Positions 17,282-27,290 of a stretch of DNA of 64,000 nucleotides are shown here, in pieces. This DNA comes from AP-15 sp963750195. Its GTDB lineage: Bacteria > Pseudomonadota > Alphaproteobacteria > ATCC43930 > CGMCC-115725. The stretch spans positions 328,735 through 392,734 of the forward strand of contig CAVVPS010000018.1 in NCBI GenBank assembly GCA_963750195.1. Direction: 5' to 3'. The translations under genes and the position numbers were made by a program. A model generated the notes under the pieces. It searched no databases. It worked only from the letters and a program-made list of their open reading frames with translations, and was not told where the DNA came from. Position 1 is the stretch's first letter; every line of letters begins with the position of its first letter.

Positions 17282-18645
17282 GCAAAGACGCCATGTGAAG
17301 CGAGGAATCCGCGCCAGCCGGGGTAGAGTTCGTCATCGATTTTCGCGCCGTCGCGCAGCAAGCGCAGCAGGCCGCGGTCGGTTTCGAGGGCGGTCCCGCA
17401 GGGCAAAGCCAGCCAGCGGATCTCTTCGGGGCCGTCGAGCTGTCGCCAGATCGCGCGGTTGAGCTTCGCAACCGCCTCACGGGTGGGTTCGACCGGCATC
17501 GCGTCGCCAGCGGCGCACAAGGTCAAAATAGCTTCGAGAAGCTCGGACGCGGGCGCGAGGCCGGCGAGTGGGCGGGGGCCGGACAGCAGCGCGGCGATGA
17601 TCTTCCGCGCCGTCGGTGTGTCATAGGCGCGAGCGCCGGCCGGCGTCGTGGTTGCGTAGCGGATTGCGGCGGCAGGGCGGGCCAGCGCAAAAGGGCTCGC
17701 CAGCAGCCGTTCGGCACTTTCCTCCGGGTCCAGGCGTCGGTTCCCGCGATCGAAAACATCGCATCGCAGGCGCTGGTCGAGGAAGAAATCGCGGGTAAGT
17801 TCGCGGAGATCCGGGTCGGCGATGCACGCCAGCGTCTCACGCGCGCTGTCGCTGAGCGCCAGCCGATCGAAGTTCTCGATCAGTGTCGCGGAGCCTACTG
17901 GGGCGAGGCCAATCGTCGCCATCGCGGCGCGCACCTCGGTTACATAGAGCGGCCGCCAGGCAGCGTGCATGAATTCGTGGACAAGATAGGCCGGGGTGTA
18001 ATCTTCCGGGCGCGCTTTCAGCTCGGCGAGGGTAAGGCTCGGCGCCAGTGCCGGTACGCCCGCTGCGGCCATCGTGCGGACGATCTCGACCGCAGCGGCA
18101 AAGCGCGCAGCGCTGGAGCCGGCGAAGGTCCGTCCGAACTCGTGCACGAGGCGCTGAAAGGGCAGGTCGCGTGTCCAGCCCGGCATCGCATTGTAGCTGA
18201 CATAAACGAGCCCGCCGGGTTTGAGGTGGCGGTCGATAAACCGCTGCAACGCGGCTTGGCCTTCGGCGTCGACCCAGCTGTAGACGCCGTGGGCGACGAG
18301 GTAGTCGAATGGCGGCAAGTCGAGACCGACCGCGGTGGCGAAATCGACGGGGTGAAAGCGCACATTCGCGATCGTCGCCGCGGCCGCGAGCCGCCGGGCA
18401 TGCTCGATATGCACCGGCATCATGTCGATGCCGTGAAATGTTCCGCGCGGATGGGTAGCCGCGAGGATCGCTGCGGTCACCCCCTGGCCGCAGCCGAGGT
18501 CGCACCAGGTGAAGCCGTTCGCGCGCGTGGGTGGATCGACCCCGCAGACGAGCGCCACATGGTCGAGCCAGGCGGGAGCCAGCATCGGCTTGAAGTCGCG
18601 CAGATAAGGAATGTCGGCAACGTAACCGTCGAAATCACGCGTCAT
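17275..18645 (-). CDS. Class I SAM methyltransferase with methyltransferase regulatory domain
   Basis: 456 residues. The SAM-binding motif CDLGCGQGVTAAILAA is near residue 48, the acidic loop GIDMMPVHIEHARRLA near 72, and motif IV DYLVAHGVYSWVDAE near 115. The middle and C-terminal parts resemble the regulatory domain of bacterial protein-lysine methyltransferases (PF10119-type). The target cannot be deduced. It diverges from the cyclase gene across 125 bases, and its 3' end overlaps the GNAT gene by seven bases. Confidence 0.82.
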   Translation of the reverse strand: MTRDFDGYVADIPYLRDFKPMLAPAWLDHVALVCGVDPPTRANGFTWCDLGCGQGVTAAILAATHPRGTFHGIDMMPVHIEHARRLAAAATIANVRFHPVDFATAVGLDLPPFDYLVAHGVYSWVDAEGQAALQRFIDRHLKPGGLVYVSYNAMPGWTRDLPFQRLVHEFGRTFAGSSAARFAAAVEIVRTMAAAGVPALAPSLTLAELKARPEDYTPAYLVHEFMHAAWRPLYVTEVRAAMATIGLAPVGSATLIENFDRLALSDSARETLACIADPDLRELTRDFFLDQRLRCDVFDRGNRRLDPEESAERLLASPFALARPAAAIRYATTTPAGARAYDTPTARKIIAALLSGPRPLAGLAPASELLEAILTLCAAGDAMPVEPTREAVAKLNRAIWRQLDGPEEIRWLALPCGTALETDRGLLRLLRDGAKIDDELYPGWRGFLASHGVFAQ

Positions 18646-18770
18646 CGCCTGTCTCCCGGAATGGGCGATCCCGGCGGCGCCGAGTCGAGTAGTCCGATAG
18701 CCAATAAAAATGCTATATTACCTGCGCTAAACCGATTGTTTCGTGGGGGAGCCCCCTTGAGGAGAGCCAA

Positions 18771-20654
18771 GTGGTAGAAGGCCAGGGGGTCGAGCGGAAG
18801 CTCGCGGCCATCTTTGCCGCCGACGTCGCCGAGTACAGCCGCCTGATGGGCGTCGACGAGGTTGGCACCTTGCGCCAGCTCCAAGCCTATCGGGCAATCC
18901 TCGACCATCTGGTTGAGGTTCATCACGGTCGTATTTTCAATACCGCCGGCGACAGCGTAATCGCGGATTTCGCCAGTGCCGTCGATGCTGTGGAATGTGC
19001 GGTCGCGGTGCAGCAGGCGATCGCCGAGGAAAATGCCAACCGCGCTCCGGAAGAACAAATGCGGTTCCGCATCGGCGTCCATGTCGGTGACGTGATCGTC
19101 GAAGGATCTAACCTCTACGGCGACAGCGTCAACATCGCTGCTCGGCTAGAGGCCCTGGCCGAGCCCGGCGGGGTCTGTCTGTCCGGCGCCGTGCGCGATC
19201 AGATCGGAACGAGGTTACCGGTCGGCTTCACCACGCTCGGCGAGCAGCGAGTAAAAAACATCGCCGAGCCGGTGCGCGCTTTCAAGGTCGACGAGAGCTT
19301 TGGTCACTCGTCGGCTTTGGCGGCCGGCACCCGCGGATGGCGAGGACGACGTTTCGTTATCGGTCTTGCGGCCGTCGCCGTCCTCGCGTTGATTGCGGCT
19401 GGCGCAGCGTGGTGGCTGCGGTCGGGGCCGTCAGCGGTAACGAACGTGTCCGCGCCTCGGCTATCAATGGTGGTACTGCCCTTTACCAACCTCAGCAACG
19501 ACCCGGACCAGGAATATTTTGCAGACGGCATCACCGACGATCTGACGACCGATTTGTCGCGGATCGAAGGCAGCGTGGTGATCGCCCGCAACACCGCCTT
19601 CACCTACAAGGGGAAAGCGGTCGACGCCAAGAAGATCGGGCGCGAGCTCGACGTGCGCTACGTCCTTGAAGGCAGTGTTCAGCGCTCGGCCAAAGAGGTT
19701 CGAGTCAACGTACAATTGGTCGATGCCGCAACCGACCGGCAGCTCTGGGCGGAACGGTTCGACCGCGACCTCGGCGATCTGTTCGCGCTGCAGAACGAGA
19801 TCACCGAGCGGATCGCCCGCGCGCTCCAATCGCAGTTGGCAATCGCCGAAGCTGGCCGTCCGATCGCCCATCCCGACGCGCTCGACTATATTCTGCGCGG
19901 GCGCGCCCAGCTGACCAAGCCGATATCGCGCGAAAACTATGACGAGGCCGTGCGCGATTTCGAGACAGCGCACGCGCTCGATCCGCACGCCGCCGATGCG
20001 CAGGCTTGGCTCGCGGTGGTGCTGGCGGTCAGGGTCCTCGACGAGCTTAGCGATTTTCCGAGCGTCGACCTGCGGCGCGCTCGACAGCTGGCGGACGAGG
20101 CGCTGGCAGCGACGCCGAACAGCCCGATGGCGCATGCCGCAAAGGCCCAGGTGCTCCGTGCGGAAGGGCGCTGCGCAGAAGCCATTCCCGAATATGAAAC
20201 CTCGATCGCCCTCGATCGCAGCCGCGCCCCTCTTTATGCCCATGTCGGCTGGTGTAAGTTTCTGACCGGATCGGTTGATGCGGTGGAACCTTACTTTGAG
20301 CAGGCCATCCGTCTCAGTCCGCACGAACCCGGCATTGCCGTTTGGCATGGTCGGGTCGGCGTCGCGAAGCTGCTCCAGTCTCAGACCGACGAGGCGCTCG
20401 TCTGGCTGGAACAAGCGCGCAACGAAAATGCCCGCCTGCCGTTTGTCCATGCCTATCTCGCCGCCGCTTACGCACTCAAAGGCGATACCGAGCGCGCCCG
20501 CAAGGAGCTTGCTGAAGCGCAGCAGCTGAGCCCGGGTTATGCGAACCTGGCGCAAGTCGAAAAATCGAGCTTGTACGACAACCCCAAGATCCGGGCTTTT
20601 GCCGAAGCCACCTATTTTCCCGGACTGCGTCGCGCCGGCTTGCCGGAGAAGTGA
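18771..20654 (+). CDS. Class III adenylate/guanylate cyclase with TPR tail
   Basis: 627 residues, GTG start after GAGGAGAGCC. The class III catalytic domain spans about 8-170, with the metal aspartates in IFAADVAEYSRL and IFNTAGDSVIADF and the GDSVNIAARLE segment. A single membrane span at about 200-218 is followed by a TolB/FlgO-like module (MVVLPFTNLSNDPDQEYFAD) and then by several TPR repeats from about residue 370. It is a membrane-anchored sensor-cyclase with a presumed periplasmic sensory half. This architecture is common and often multi-copy in soil alphaproteobacteria. Nucleotide preference is not clear from sequence. Confidence 0.9.
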   Translation: MVEGQGVERKLAAIFAADVAEYSRLMGVDEVGTLRQLQAYRAILDHLVEVHHGRIFNTAGDSVIADFASAVDAVECAVAVQQAIAEENANRAPEEQMRFRIGVHVGDVIVEGSNLYGDSVNIAARLEALAEPGGVCLSGAVRDQIGTRLPVGFTTLGEQRVKNIAEPVRAFKVDESFGHSSALAAGTRGWRGRRFVIGLAAVAVLALIAAGAAWWLRSGPSAVTNVSAPRLSMVVLPFTNLSNDPDQEYFADGITDDLTTDLSRIEGSVVIARNTAFTYKGKAVDAKKIGRELDVRYVLEGSVQRSAKEVRVNVQLVDAATDRQLWAERFDRDLGDLFALQNEITERIARALQSQLAIAEAGRPIAHPDALDYILRGRAQLTKPISRENYDEAVRDFETAHALDPHAADAQAWLAVVLAVRVLDELSDFPSVDLRRARQLADEALAATPNSPMAHAAKAQVLRAEGRCAEAIPEYETSIALDRSRAPLYAHVGWCKFLTGSVDAVEPYFEQAIRLSPHEPGIAVWHGRVGVAKLLQSQTDEALVWLEQARNENARLPFVHAYLAAAYALKGDTERARKELAEAQQLSPGYANLAQVEKSSLYDNPKIRAFAEATYFPGLRRAGLPEK

Positions 20655-20759
20655 CCCGCCCAGGTTATCCGGGCGACCAGCGTCGCAGGTGAACCGTCGA
20701 CGCCTGCTGGGCGTTAGCCGAAAGGCGACCGAGCCGAAAGCAAAGCCAGCGAGGTGTCG

Positions 20760-21014
20760 ATGTCGAAGCTAGGCCTAGCGATAGGGGCTGCGGAGATTGC
20801 AGCATTGGCTGCCCTCGCCGGGTGCACCGGCCCGCCCTGGACGCTCAGCCATTCGCCGACGGAGATCTCTCTGCGCTGGTACTCGGACACGACGCCGTCG
20901 GCTGCGGCGGACCAACTCGCCCAGCTGCACTGCGAGTCGTGGGAGAAATCCGCCGAGCTCGTCTCCGAAACTCAGGACGGCAGCGCCGAGATTGCTCAAT
21001 ACCATTGCCGCTGA
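20760..21014 (+). CDS. Small putative lipoprotein
   Basis: 84 residues from the ATG at 20760, which has GCGAGG upstream; a GTG two codons earlier is the alternative. The N-terminal hydrophobic stretch ends in ALAALAGC, a lipobox with Cys near residue 22. The mature part has paired cysteines (LHCESWEKS and QYHCR) that could form a disulfide. It is followed by a RidA gene 54 bases later. No function is known. Confidence 0.65.
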   Translation: MSKLGLAIGAAEIAALAALAGCTGPPWTLSHSPTEISLRWYSDTTPSAAADQLAQLHCESWEKSAELVSETQDGSAEIAQYHCR

Positions 21015-21068
21015 TAACGCTGCTGCTTTTGGTTATGATGCGCTGCCAGCGGCAGTGGAGAGGTAACG

Positions 21069-21530
21069 ATGCAGATCGAGCGACGGCTGAACGATTTGGG
21101 AATTTCGCTTCCCAAAGTCGGCGGGCCGATCGGGAACTACGTCCACGCCAAGCGCATCGGCAATCTGCTCTATCTCTCCGGCAAGGGTCCGCCTGAAATC
21201 GGCGGCAAGATGCCACGCGGCAAGCTTGGCGCCGGCGTTTCGGTCACCGAGGGCTATCAGCATGCCCGGCAGGTTGGCCTGGTGCTGATCGCGGCAATGC
21301 AGGACGCGCTCGGCGGCGATCTCGACCGTGTCGAGGACATCGTCAAGGTGCTCGGAATGGTCAACGCCGTTCCGGATTTTGAAGACCACCCCAAAGTCGT
21401 CAATGGCTGCTCTGATCTGTTTGTCGAGATCTTTGGCGAACACGGCCGCCATGCCCGTTCGGCGGTCGGGATGAGTTCCTTGCCGGGCGGCATCCCCGTC
21501 GAGATCGAAGTCATCGTCGCGATCAAATAG
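21069..21530 (+). CDS. RidA-family protein
   Basis: 153 residues of the RidA/YjgF/UK114 fold. It has GNYVHAKRIGNLLYLSGKGP near residue 22 and the C-terminal HARSAVGMSSLPGGIPVEIE with the conserved arginine that binds the carboxylate of imine intermediates. RidA members hydrolyse reactive enamines or imines; this one is of the longer, subfamily-type form. SD-like GAGAGG precedes the ATG. It stands just before a decayed transporter locus. Confidence 0.9.
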   Translation: MQIERRLNDLGISLPKVGGPIGNYVHAKRIGNLLYLSGKGPPEIGGKMPRGKLGAGVSVTEGYQHARQVGLVLIAAMQDALGGDLDRVEDIVKVLGMVNAVPDFEDHPKVVNGCSDLFVEIFGEHGRHARSAVGMSSLPGGIPVEIEVIVAIK

Positions 21531-22300
21531 GCCGCAGCCTTAAAGGGATCGAGAGGCGGGACAGCTCGTCTGAAGGATCGGTTTGTCGCTTCCCGTCGAT
21601 CGAGGTGAGGGCGCCCCGCCGCAAACCGCCGAGCGGCCGTCGGAGAGCCGGCAGATCAGCCGGCTCATGCTGTTTTTCGCCTTGGTCTACATCGTCGAAG
21701 GGCTCGGCCAGACCGGAGGTCTGATCGCCCAGCCACTCAACTATTTTCTGAAGCAGGTCTACGGCTGGACCCCGGTCCAGGTGACCGCTTATCTGACGGT
21801 CCTGAACCTTCCGTGGATTATCAAGCCGGTCTACGGGATCGTTTCGGACTTCGTGCCGCTGTTCGGCTATCGCCGCAAGGCCTACCTAATCCTCGCCAAC
21901 GCTGCCGCCACCGGTGCTTATTTCTCGGTCGCACGCATCACGGCGCCGGGATCCCTTGTGTTTGTCCTGCTGCTGACCGCCTACGCGATGGCAATATCGA
22001 GCACATTGTGTGGTGCGGTACTGGTCGAGAACGGCCAGCGACTTCAGGCCAGCGACGCCTTCGTCAGTCAGCAATGGCTGTGGTTCAACATTGCGGCGAT
22101 GGCCAGCGCGTTTATCGGCGGCGAGCTGGTCGAACGGCTGACGCCGGCTGGTGCGCTGCACATCGCCGCGGCGATCGTCGCATTTGCCCCTCTGGCGGCG
22201 ATCTTCGGGGCGCTGTTTCTGATCGACGAAGCTTCGAGCCGCCTCGATTTGGCCGAAATGAAGCAAACGTTCCGCGGGCTGTTGGCGGCCTTTACCCTTA

Positions 22301-23230
22301 GTGTCTGACCTGAAATGAGTTGAGTGATTCCAGTAAGTTATGGTTAGATGGTTGTGACAAGCAAGCATCGAGGCACAACATGTGGACCGAAATCACTCGC
22401 CCGCAGTATCTGCGCAAGGGGCTACGTTACGCAAGCGATGTCACCGAGGCCGAGTGGAACGTGATCGAGCCCCAGCTGCCGGCCCCCAAACTGTTGGGAC
22501 GTCCCCGGAAAACCGAATTGATCGCGGTCGTCAATGCATTGTTCTACATCGCCAGAACCGGGTGCCAATGGCGGATGCTGCCGCGCGAGTTTCCACACTA
22601 TTCGACGGTTCAGCGATACTTCTACGCGTGGCGGGACGACGGCATCTTGGAGCGCATCAACTTCGAGCTTCTGCTGCGAGCGCGCGAGGCGGCGGGCCGG
22701 AAGGCGAGCCCGACCGCCGGAGTGATCGACAGCCAGTCGGTCAAGACCACCGAGAGCGGCGGGCCGCGCGGTTATGATGCCGGCAAGAAGGTCAAAGGGC
22801 GTAAACGCCACATCGTCACCGATACCACCGGCCTGCTGATCGGGGCCGATGTCCATCCCGCTGATGTGCAAGATCGCGACGGCGCGGTGCTGGTGATCGA
22901 AGCGATCCACGACCTCTTTCCGTGGCTGCGCCATCTGTTTGCCGATGGCGCCTATGCCGGGCAAAAGCTGCTCGACGCCTTGAGGAATTTCGGTCAGTGG
23001 ACTGTCGAAATCGTCAAGCGCTCGGCCCACGCCGTCGGCTTCGAACCCCTCCCCCGCCGCTGGGTAGTCGAACGGACCCTTGCCTGGCTCAATCGTAACC
23101 GGCGCCTGGCCAAAGACTTCGAAGCATCGATCGCCAGCGCTAAAGCCTGGCTGATCATCGCCTCGGTTCAGCTCCTCATGAGGAGAGTGGCATACTCCGG
23201 ACACAACCATTCCAATTCGTAGTCAGACAC
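22301..23230 (+). mobile_element. IS5-family insertion sequence, 930 bp
   Basis: The ends carry GTGTCTGAC as a perfect 9-bp inverted repeat (22301-22309 and 23222-23230), with weaker matching further inward. The flanks are TTA on the left (22298-22300) and TAA on the right (23231-23233), the 3-bp TNA target class of IS1031-like IS5 elements, but the middle base differs. Deleting the element plus one triplet restores the transporter reading frame, which fixes these boundaries. One DDE transposase fills it. Confidence 0.9.
22380..23222 (+). CDS. IS5-family DDE transposase
   Basis: 280 residues, apparently intact. It begins MWTEITRPQYLRKGLRYASD, typical of the IS1031 branch, with the helix-turn-helix part GCQWRMLPREFPHYSTVQRYF. 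The catalytic residues are in VIDSQSVKTTE (first Asp), LFADGAYAGQK (second Asp) and RRWVVERTLAWLNRNRRL (Glu). An in-frame upstream TTG at 22320 is less likely. The enzyme cuts and pastes the element into TNA targets. It was likely active recently, given its intact frame and near-clean target site. Confidence 0.93.
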   Translation: MWTEITRPQYLRKGLRYASDVTEAEWNVIEPQLPAPKLLGRPRKTELIAVVNALFYIARTGCQWRMLPREFPHYSTVQRYFYAWRDDGILERINFELLLRAREAAGRKASPTAGVIDSQSVKTTESGGPRGYDAGKKVKGRKRHIVTDTTGLLIGADVHPADVQDRDGAVLVIEAIHDLFPWLRHLFADGAYAGQKLLDALRNFGQWTVEIVKRSAHAVGFEPLPRRWVVERTLAWLNRNRRLAKDFEASIASAKAWLIIASVQLLMRRVAYSGHNHSNS

Positions 23231-23937
23231 TAAGAGATTTGTGGCTGATTGGATTGTTCCTGTTTTTATATTATCTCAATCCGGGGGTTCGGCACGCCGC
23301 TTTATTACCACATGACCGATCACCTGAAATTCTCGCAAGACTATATCTGCATTCTCGGCGCGATCAACTCGGCGGGCTGGATCGTCGGCGCGCTGTTCTA
23401 TCGAAAGCTGCTGAAGGGGATGAGCTCACGGGGGCTCCTCAATTTCAGCATTGTGTTTGGTACGGTGACGACGGCGGCGTTCCTGCTGCTTTGGAACGAG
23501 GTCGCCGCTGCGCTGATCAATTTCTTCAGCGGCGCGGCGGGCATGATCGCCTTTGTCGCTACCCTGACCCTGGCCGCCGATTACTGTCCGAAGCGGGCCG
23601 AAGGATTCGCCTTTGCCGCCCTGATGTCGTTGCTCAATTTGTCATCGGCTCTGTCCGACAACATCGGCTCGTTTCTGTACGAACATCCGTTCCACCGTCA
23701 TCTCGATCCGCTGCTCCTGGTTTCCGCGGGGTCGACTGCGCTGATCCTCGTTCTGGTTCCGCTATTGCGGCTGGGCGACAAGGAGCCCGGCGCACCCGCC
23801 CGCTGAACGCCCATCGTAAAAATGTCAAAGGCGTCGCCGTAACTGTGGGCTTTTGTGTGGAAAGTCATAAAAGTGTAAGGTTAACGGGCACGGTCCGGAT
23901 TTTGCCCGGCTGTCGAACGCACACGGCGGAGGAACAG

Positions 23938-25540
23938 ATGGCTCGTGGGATGACGCGGCGCGAATTTGCGGCGGGCGTGGGAGGGGCGGCGATCGCGATT
24001 TCCGGGATCGGGCGGCGGGCGCGTGCAGCCAGCGATACAACGACTTTGCGCTTTATCGCCCAGTCGGATCTGCGCGTCCTCGATCCGATTTGGACGACGG
24101 CTTACGTCACCCGTAATCACGGCTACATGGTGTTCGACGCGCTGTTTGCGCTCGACGACAAATTCCAGCCGCATCCGCAGATGGTGGGCGATTACAGCAT
24201 TTCGCCTGACAAGCTTCTCTACAGCTTCAGCTTGCGCGATGGCCTCAAATTCCACGACGGGCAACCGGTGCGCGGGCGCGACTGCGTCGCCTCGCTCAAG
24301 CGCTGGATGGCGCGCGAACTCGTTCGGGCAGACCCTGGCAAGTGCGGTCGACGAGATGAAAGGGAGCGACGACAAGAGCTTTACGATCCGGTTGAAAGCA
24401 CCGTTTCCGCTGCTGATCAACGCGCTCGGTAAGGTGTCCAGCCTGGTGCCCTTTATTATGCCCGAACGGCTCGCCCAGACCGATCCTTACAAGCAGATCA
24501 CCGAAATGGTCGGGTCCGGCCCGTTCAAGTTCGTCGCCTCGGAGTTTCAACCGGGCAACAAGGTCGTCTACGTCAAGAACACCGACTACGTACCGCGCGC
24601 AGAGCCGCCGAGCTGGGCGTCGGGCGGCAAGATCGCCAAAATCGACCGGGTGGAGTGGCTCTACATCCCTGATCACGCCACGGCCACAGCAGCGCTGAAT
24701 GCCGGCGAAGTCGATTGGTGGGAGAATCCGCCGCTCGACCTCGTTCCCGTAATGGCCGCCAACCCCGACGTCACGGTTGCCGATATCGACCCGCTCGGGA
24801 TCATGGACATGCTGGTGTTCAACCATCTCTACCCGCCGTTCGACAATCAAAAGATGCGAGAAGCGGTCTTGGCGGTCGCCGATCAGAAAGATTTCATGGA
24901 AGCTGTCGCCGGCGACCCGAAGAATTGGAAGGTTTGCGCCTCGTTCTTCACCTGCGGCACGCCGATGGCGAGCGACGCCGACGCGGCGGCGCTGACCGGC
25001 AAGCGCGATTTCGACAAAGCCAAAAAGCTGATCGCCGAGGCCGGGTACAAGGGCGAAAAGGTCGTCGTCCTAGATGCGGTCGATCAGCCGAACGTCCACG
25101 GACAGGCGCTGGTCGCCGCCGATTTGCTGAAGAAGCTCGGGCTGAATGTCGAGATCGCGGCCAGCGACTGGGGAAATGTCGTCGTCCGTCGTGCGTCGAA
25201 AAAGCCGATCGCCGATGGCGGCTGGAATGTCTTCTGCACCGGTTGGTCGGGAGCCGACATGCTTGATCCGACGCTAAACCAGGGGTTGCGCAGCAATGGC
25301 GACAAGGCGTGGTTCGGATGGCCAAAGGACGACACGATCGAGGCGTTGCGGACCGACTGGGTCAAGGCGAGCGATTCAGAAGACCGTCAGGAGGTCGCGA
25401 CCAAGATCCAACGGCGTGCCTTCGAAACCGTGCCCTATGTTCCAACCGGCCTGTACGCGGCCAAGACCGCATACCGGAAAAACGTCGAGGGCATCATTCA
25501 AGGGCCGGCGATCTTCCAGTGGAACGTCGCGAAGGTGTGA
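23938..25540 (+). pseudogene. Peptide/nickel-type ABC substrate-binding protein, frameshifted
   Basis: A family 5 extracellular solute-binding protein, about 530 residues if repaired. A Tat signal (MTRREFAAGVGGAAIAISG) begins at the ATG at 23938, after a GGAGG site. Reading frame 1 runs through KFHDGQPVRGRDCVASLKRWMAR. At 24317-24318 an extra A in GCGCGAACTC pushes it out of frame; without it the codons read Ala-Arg-Asp-Ser-Phe-Gly-Gln and join the second frame through SAVDEMKGSDDKSFTIRL to the stop at 25540. No permease or ATPase genes are nearby. It may be a true pseudogene or an assembly indel. Confidence 0.88.
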
Positions 25541-25552
25541 GAACCGCAACGA

Positions 25553-27289
25553 CTAAATGTCGGCGTAGGTGTGGGTTTCGGCGCGGGCGCCGGGGTGGGT
25601 GACCGCCCCCTTCTCGGCATCGCCGACGGTCCGCGCATAACGCCACAGGCAGCCCGCCTGGTAGTTGTTGCGGCGCGGCGTCCACGCCTGACGACGGGCG
25701 GCGAGCTCGCCATCGCTCAACGCAACATCGAGCGTGCAGGCCTTGCCATCGAGGGTGATCATGTCGCCGTCGCGCAATAGGCCGATCGGCCCGCCGACCG
25801 CCGCCTCTGGCCCGACATGGCCGACGCAAAAGCCGTGCGTCGCGCCCGAAAAGCGCCCGTCGGTGATTAGGGCCACTTTGTCGTCCACGCCCTGGCCGGT
25901 CAGCGCCGCCGTGGTCGACAGCATCTCGCGCATCCCCGGCCCGCCGCGCGGCCCCTCGTAGCGGATCACCAGCACGTCGCCCAAATTGTATTGACGCTTT
26001 TCGACCGCCGCAAAGGCATCCTCCTCGCAGTCGAAGCAGCGCGCCGGCCCGGTGAAGCGGTCGCCGCTCATGCCGGCAACTTTGACAATCGCCCCTTGTG
26101 GCGCGAGGTTGCCTTTCAGCACCATCAGGCCGCCAGTCGGCGAGATCGGCCGTGTGGTCGGCCGTACCACGTCCTGACCCGACGGAAACATTACATTGCG
26201 CAAATTCTCGGCGATGGTCCTGCCGGTGACGGTCATGCAATCGCCGTGCAAATAGCCCCCGTCGAGCAATGCCTTCATCAGCACCGGCACGCCGCCGACG
26301 TCATGCAAATCCTTCATCACATAGCGACCGCCGGGCTTCAGATCGCCGATATAGGGCGTACGCCTGCAGATCTCGCCGAAAGCGTGCAGATCGAAATCGA
26401 TGCCCGCTTCGTTGGCGATAGCCGGCAGGTGCAGCCCGCCATTGGTGGAACCGCCGGCGGCGGCGACCACGGTCGCGGCGTTCTCAACCGCCTTCCTGGT
26501 GACGATGTCGCGCGGGCGAATGTTTCGCCGCAGCAATTCCATGACCGCCTGACCCGAGGCCTCAGCGTAGGCGTCGCGCGAGTTGTAGGGCGCCGGGGCG
26601 CCGGCCGAGCCGGGCAGCGCCAGGCCGATCGCCTCAGAGACGCAGGCCATCGTGTTGGCGGTGAAGAGGCCGCCGCAAGAGCCCGCCGAAGGGCAGGCGG
26701 CGCATTCGAGCTCGTGCAGTTCCTCGTCGGAAAGCTTGCCGATGCTGTGCGACCCGACCGCCTCGAACACGTCGCCGATGGTCACGTCCTTGCCGTGGAA
26801 GCGGCCGGGAAGGATCGAGCCGCCATACATGAAGACCGACGGCACGTTGAGGCGCAGCATCGCCATCATCAGTCCCGGCAACGATTTATCGCAACCGGCG
26901 AGGCCGACGAGAGCGTCATAGCAATGTCCGCGCATCGACAGCTCAACTGAGTTGGCAATGACCTCGCGACTAACTAGCGACGATTTCATTCCCTCGTGGC
27001 CCATCGCGATGCCGTCGGTGACGGTAATCGTGGTGAACTCGCGCGGGGTGCCGGCGCTGGCCGCGACCCCCTTTTTCGCCGCCTGTGCCTGGCGCGACAG
27101 CGAGATGTTGCACGGCGCCGACTCGTTCCAGGTCGTGGCGACGCCGACCAGCGGCTGGGCGATCTGCTCATCGGTCAAGCCCATCGAATAGAGAAAGGCG
27201 CGGTGCGGCGCCCGCTCGGGTCCGATCGTCACGTGCCGGCTCGGCATGCGCGACTTGTCGATCACGGGTCGTCGGGCGTCGTCGGGCAT
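25553..27289 (-). CDS. ilvD: Dihydroxy-acid dehydratase
   Basis: 578 residues. Dehydrates 2,3-dihydroxy-3-methylvalerate and -isovalerate to the 2-oxo acids in isoleucine and valine synthesis; an iron-sulfur enzyme. Recognisable segments: LVGVATTWNESAPCNI near residue 47, GCDKSLPGLMMAMLR near 129, SAGSCGGLFTANTM near 200, and DGRFSGATHGFCVGHVGPEA near the C-terminus. ATG at 27289 follows GGGAGATG and is one base after the TGA of the small upstream gene, so coupling is likely. It is the last gene of an operon headed by a metallophosphoesterase, an odd set of neighbours for an amino-acid gene. Confidence 0.95.
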   Translation of the reverse strand: MPDDARRPVIDKSRMPSRHVTIGPERAPHRAFLYSMGLTDEQIAQPLVGVATTWNESAPCNISLSRQAQAAKKGVAASAGTPREFTTITVTDGIAMGHEGMKSSLVSREVIANSVELSMRGHCYDALVGLAGCDKSLPGLMMAMLRLNVPSVFMYGGSILPGRFHGKDVTIGDVFEAVGSHSIGKLSDEELHELECAACPSAGSCGGLFTANTMACVSEAIGLALPGSAGAPAPYNSRDAYAEASGQAVMELLRRNIRPRDIVTRKAVENAATVVAAAGGSTNGGLHLPAIANEAGIDFDLHAFGEICRRTPYIGDLKPGGRYVMKDLHDVGGVPVLMKALLDGGYLHGDCMTVTGRTIAENLRNVMFPSGQDVVRPTTRPISPTGGLMVLKGNLAPQGAIVKVAGMSGDRFTGPARCFDCEEDAFAAVEKRQYNLGDVLVIRYEGPRGGPGMREMLSTTAALTGQGVDDKVALITDGRFSGATHGFCVGHVGPEAAVGGPIGLLRDGDMITLDGKACTLDVALSDGELAARRQAWTPRRNNYQAGCLWRYARTVGDAEKGAVTHPGARAETHTYADI

Positions 27290-27290
27290 T

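Larger units (their letters stand above)
21583..23806 (+). pseudogene. BT1-like MFS transporter, split by an IS and frameshifted
   Basis: The 5' part (21583-22300) encodes a folate/biopterin-transporter-like MFS half with GLGQTGGLIAQPLNYF and NLPWIIKPVYGIVSD. The 930-bp IS5-type element at 22301-23230 interrupts it. After the element, RDLWLIGLFLFLYYLNPG continues in frame if one copy of the 3-bp target is removed. A G5 run at 23283-23287, where four G would be expected, then shifts the frame before GTPLYYHMTDHLKFS; the rest is open to 23806. The gene is thus broken twice. The start is TTG after GAAGGATC; an internal ATG at the LMLFFALVYI segment is possible. Frameshift and IS insertion are independent defects. 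Confidence 0.9.

Noticed and set aside
22298..23233. A 2-bp TA target duplication (IS630/Tc1 type)
   Set aside because: The transposase is clearly IS5-type, and only removal of a 3-bp target restores the transporter reading frame.
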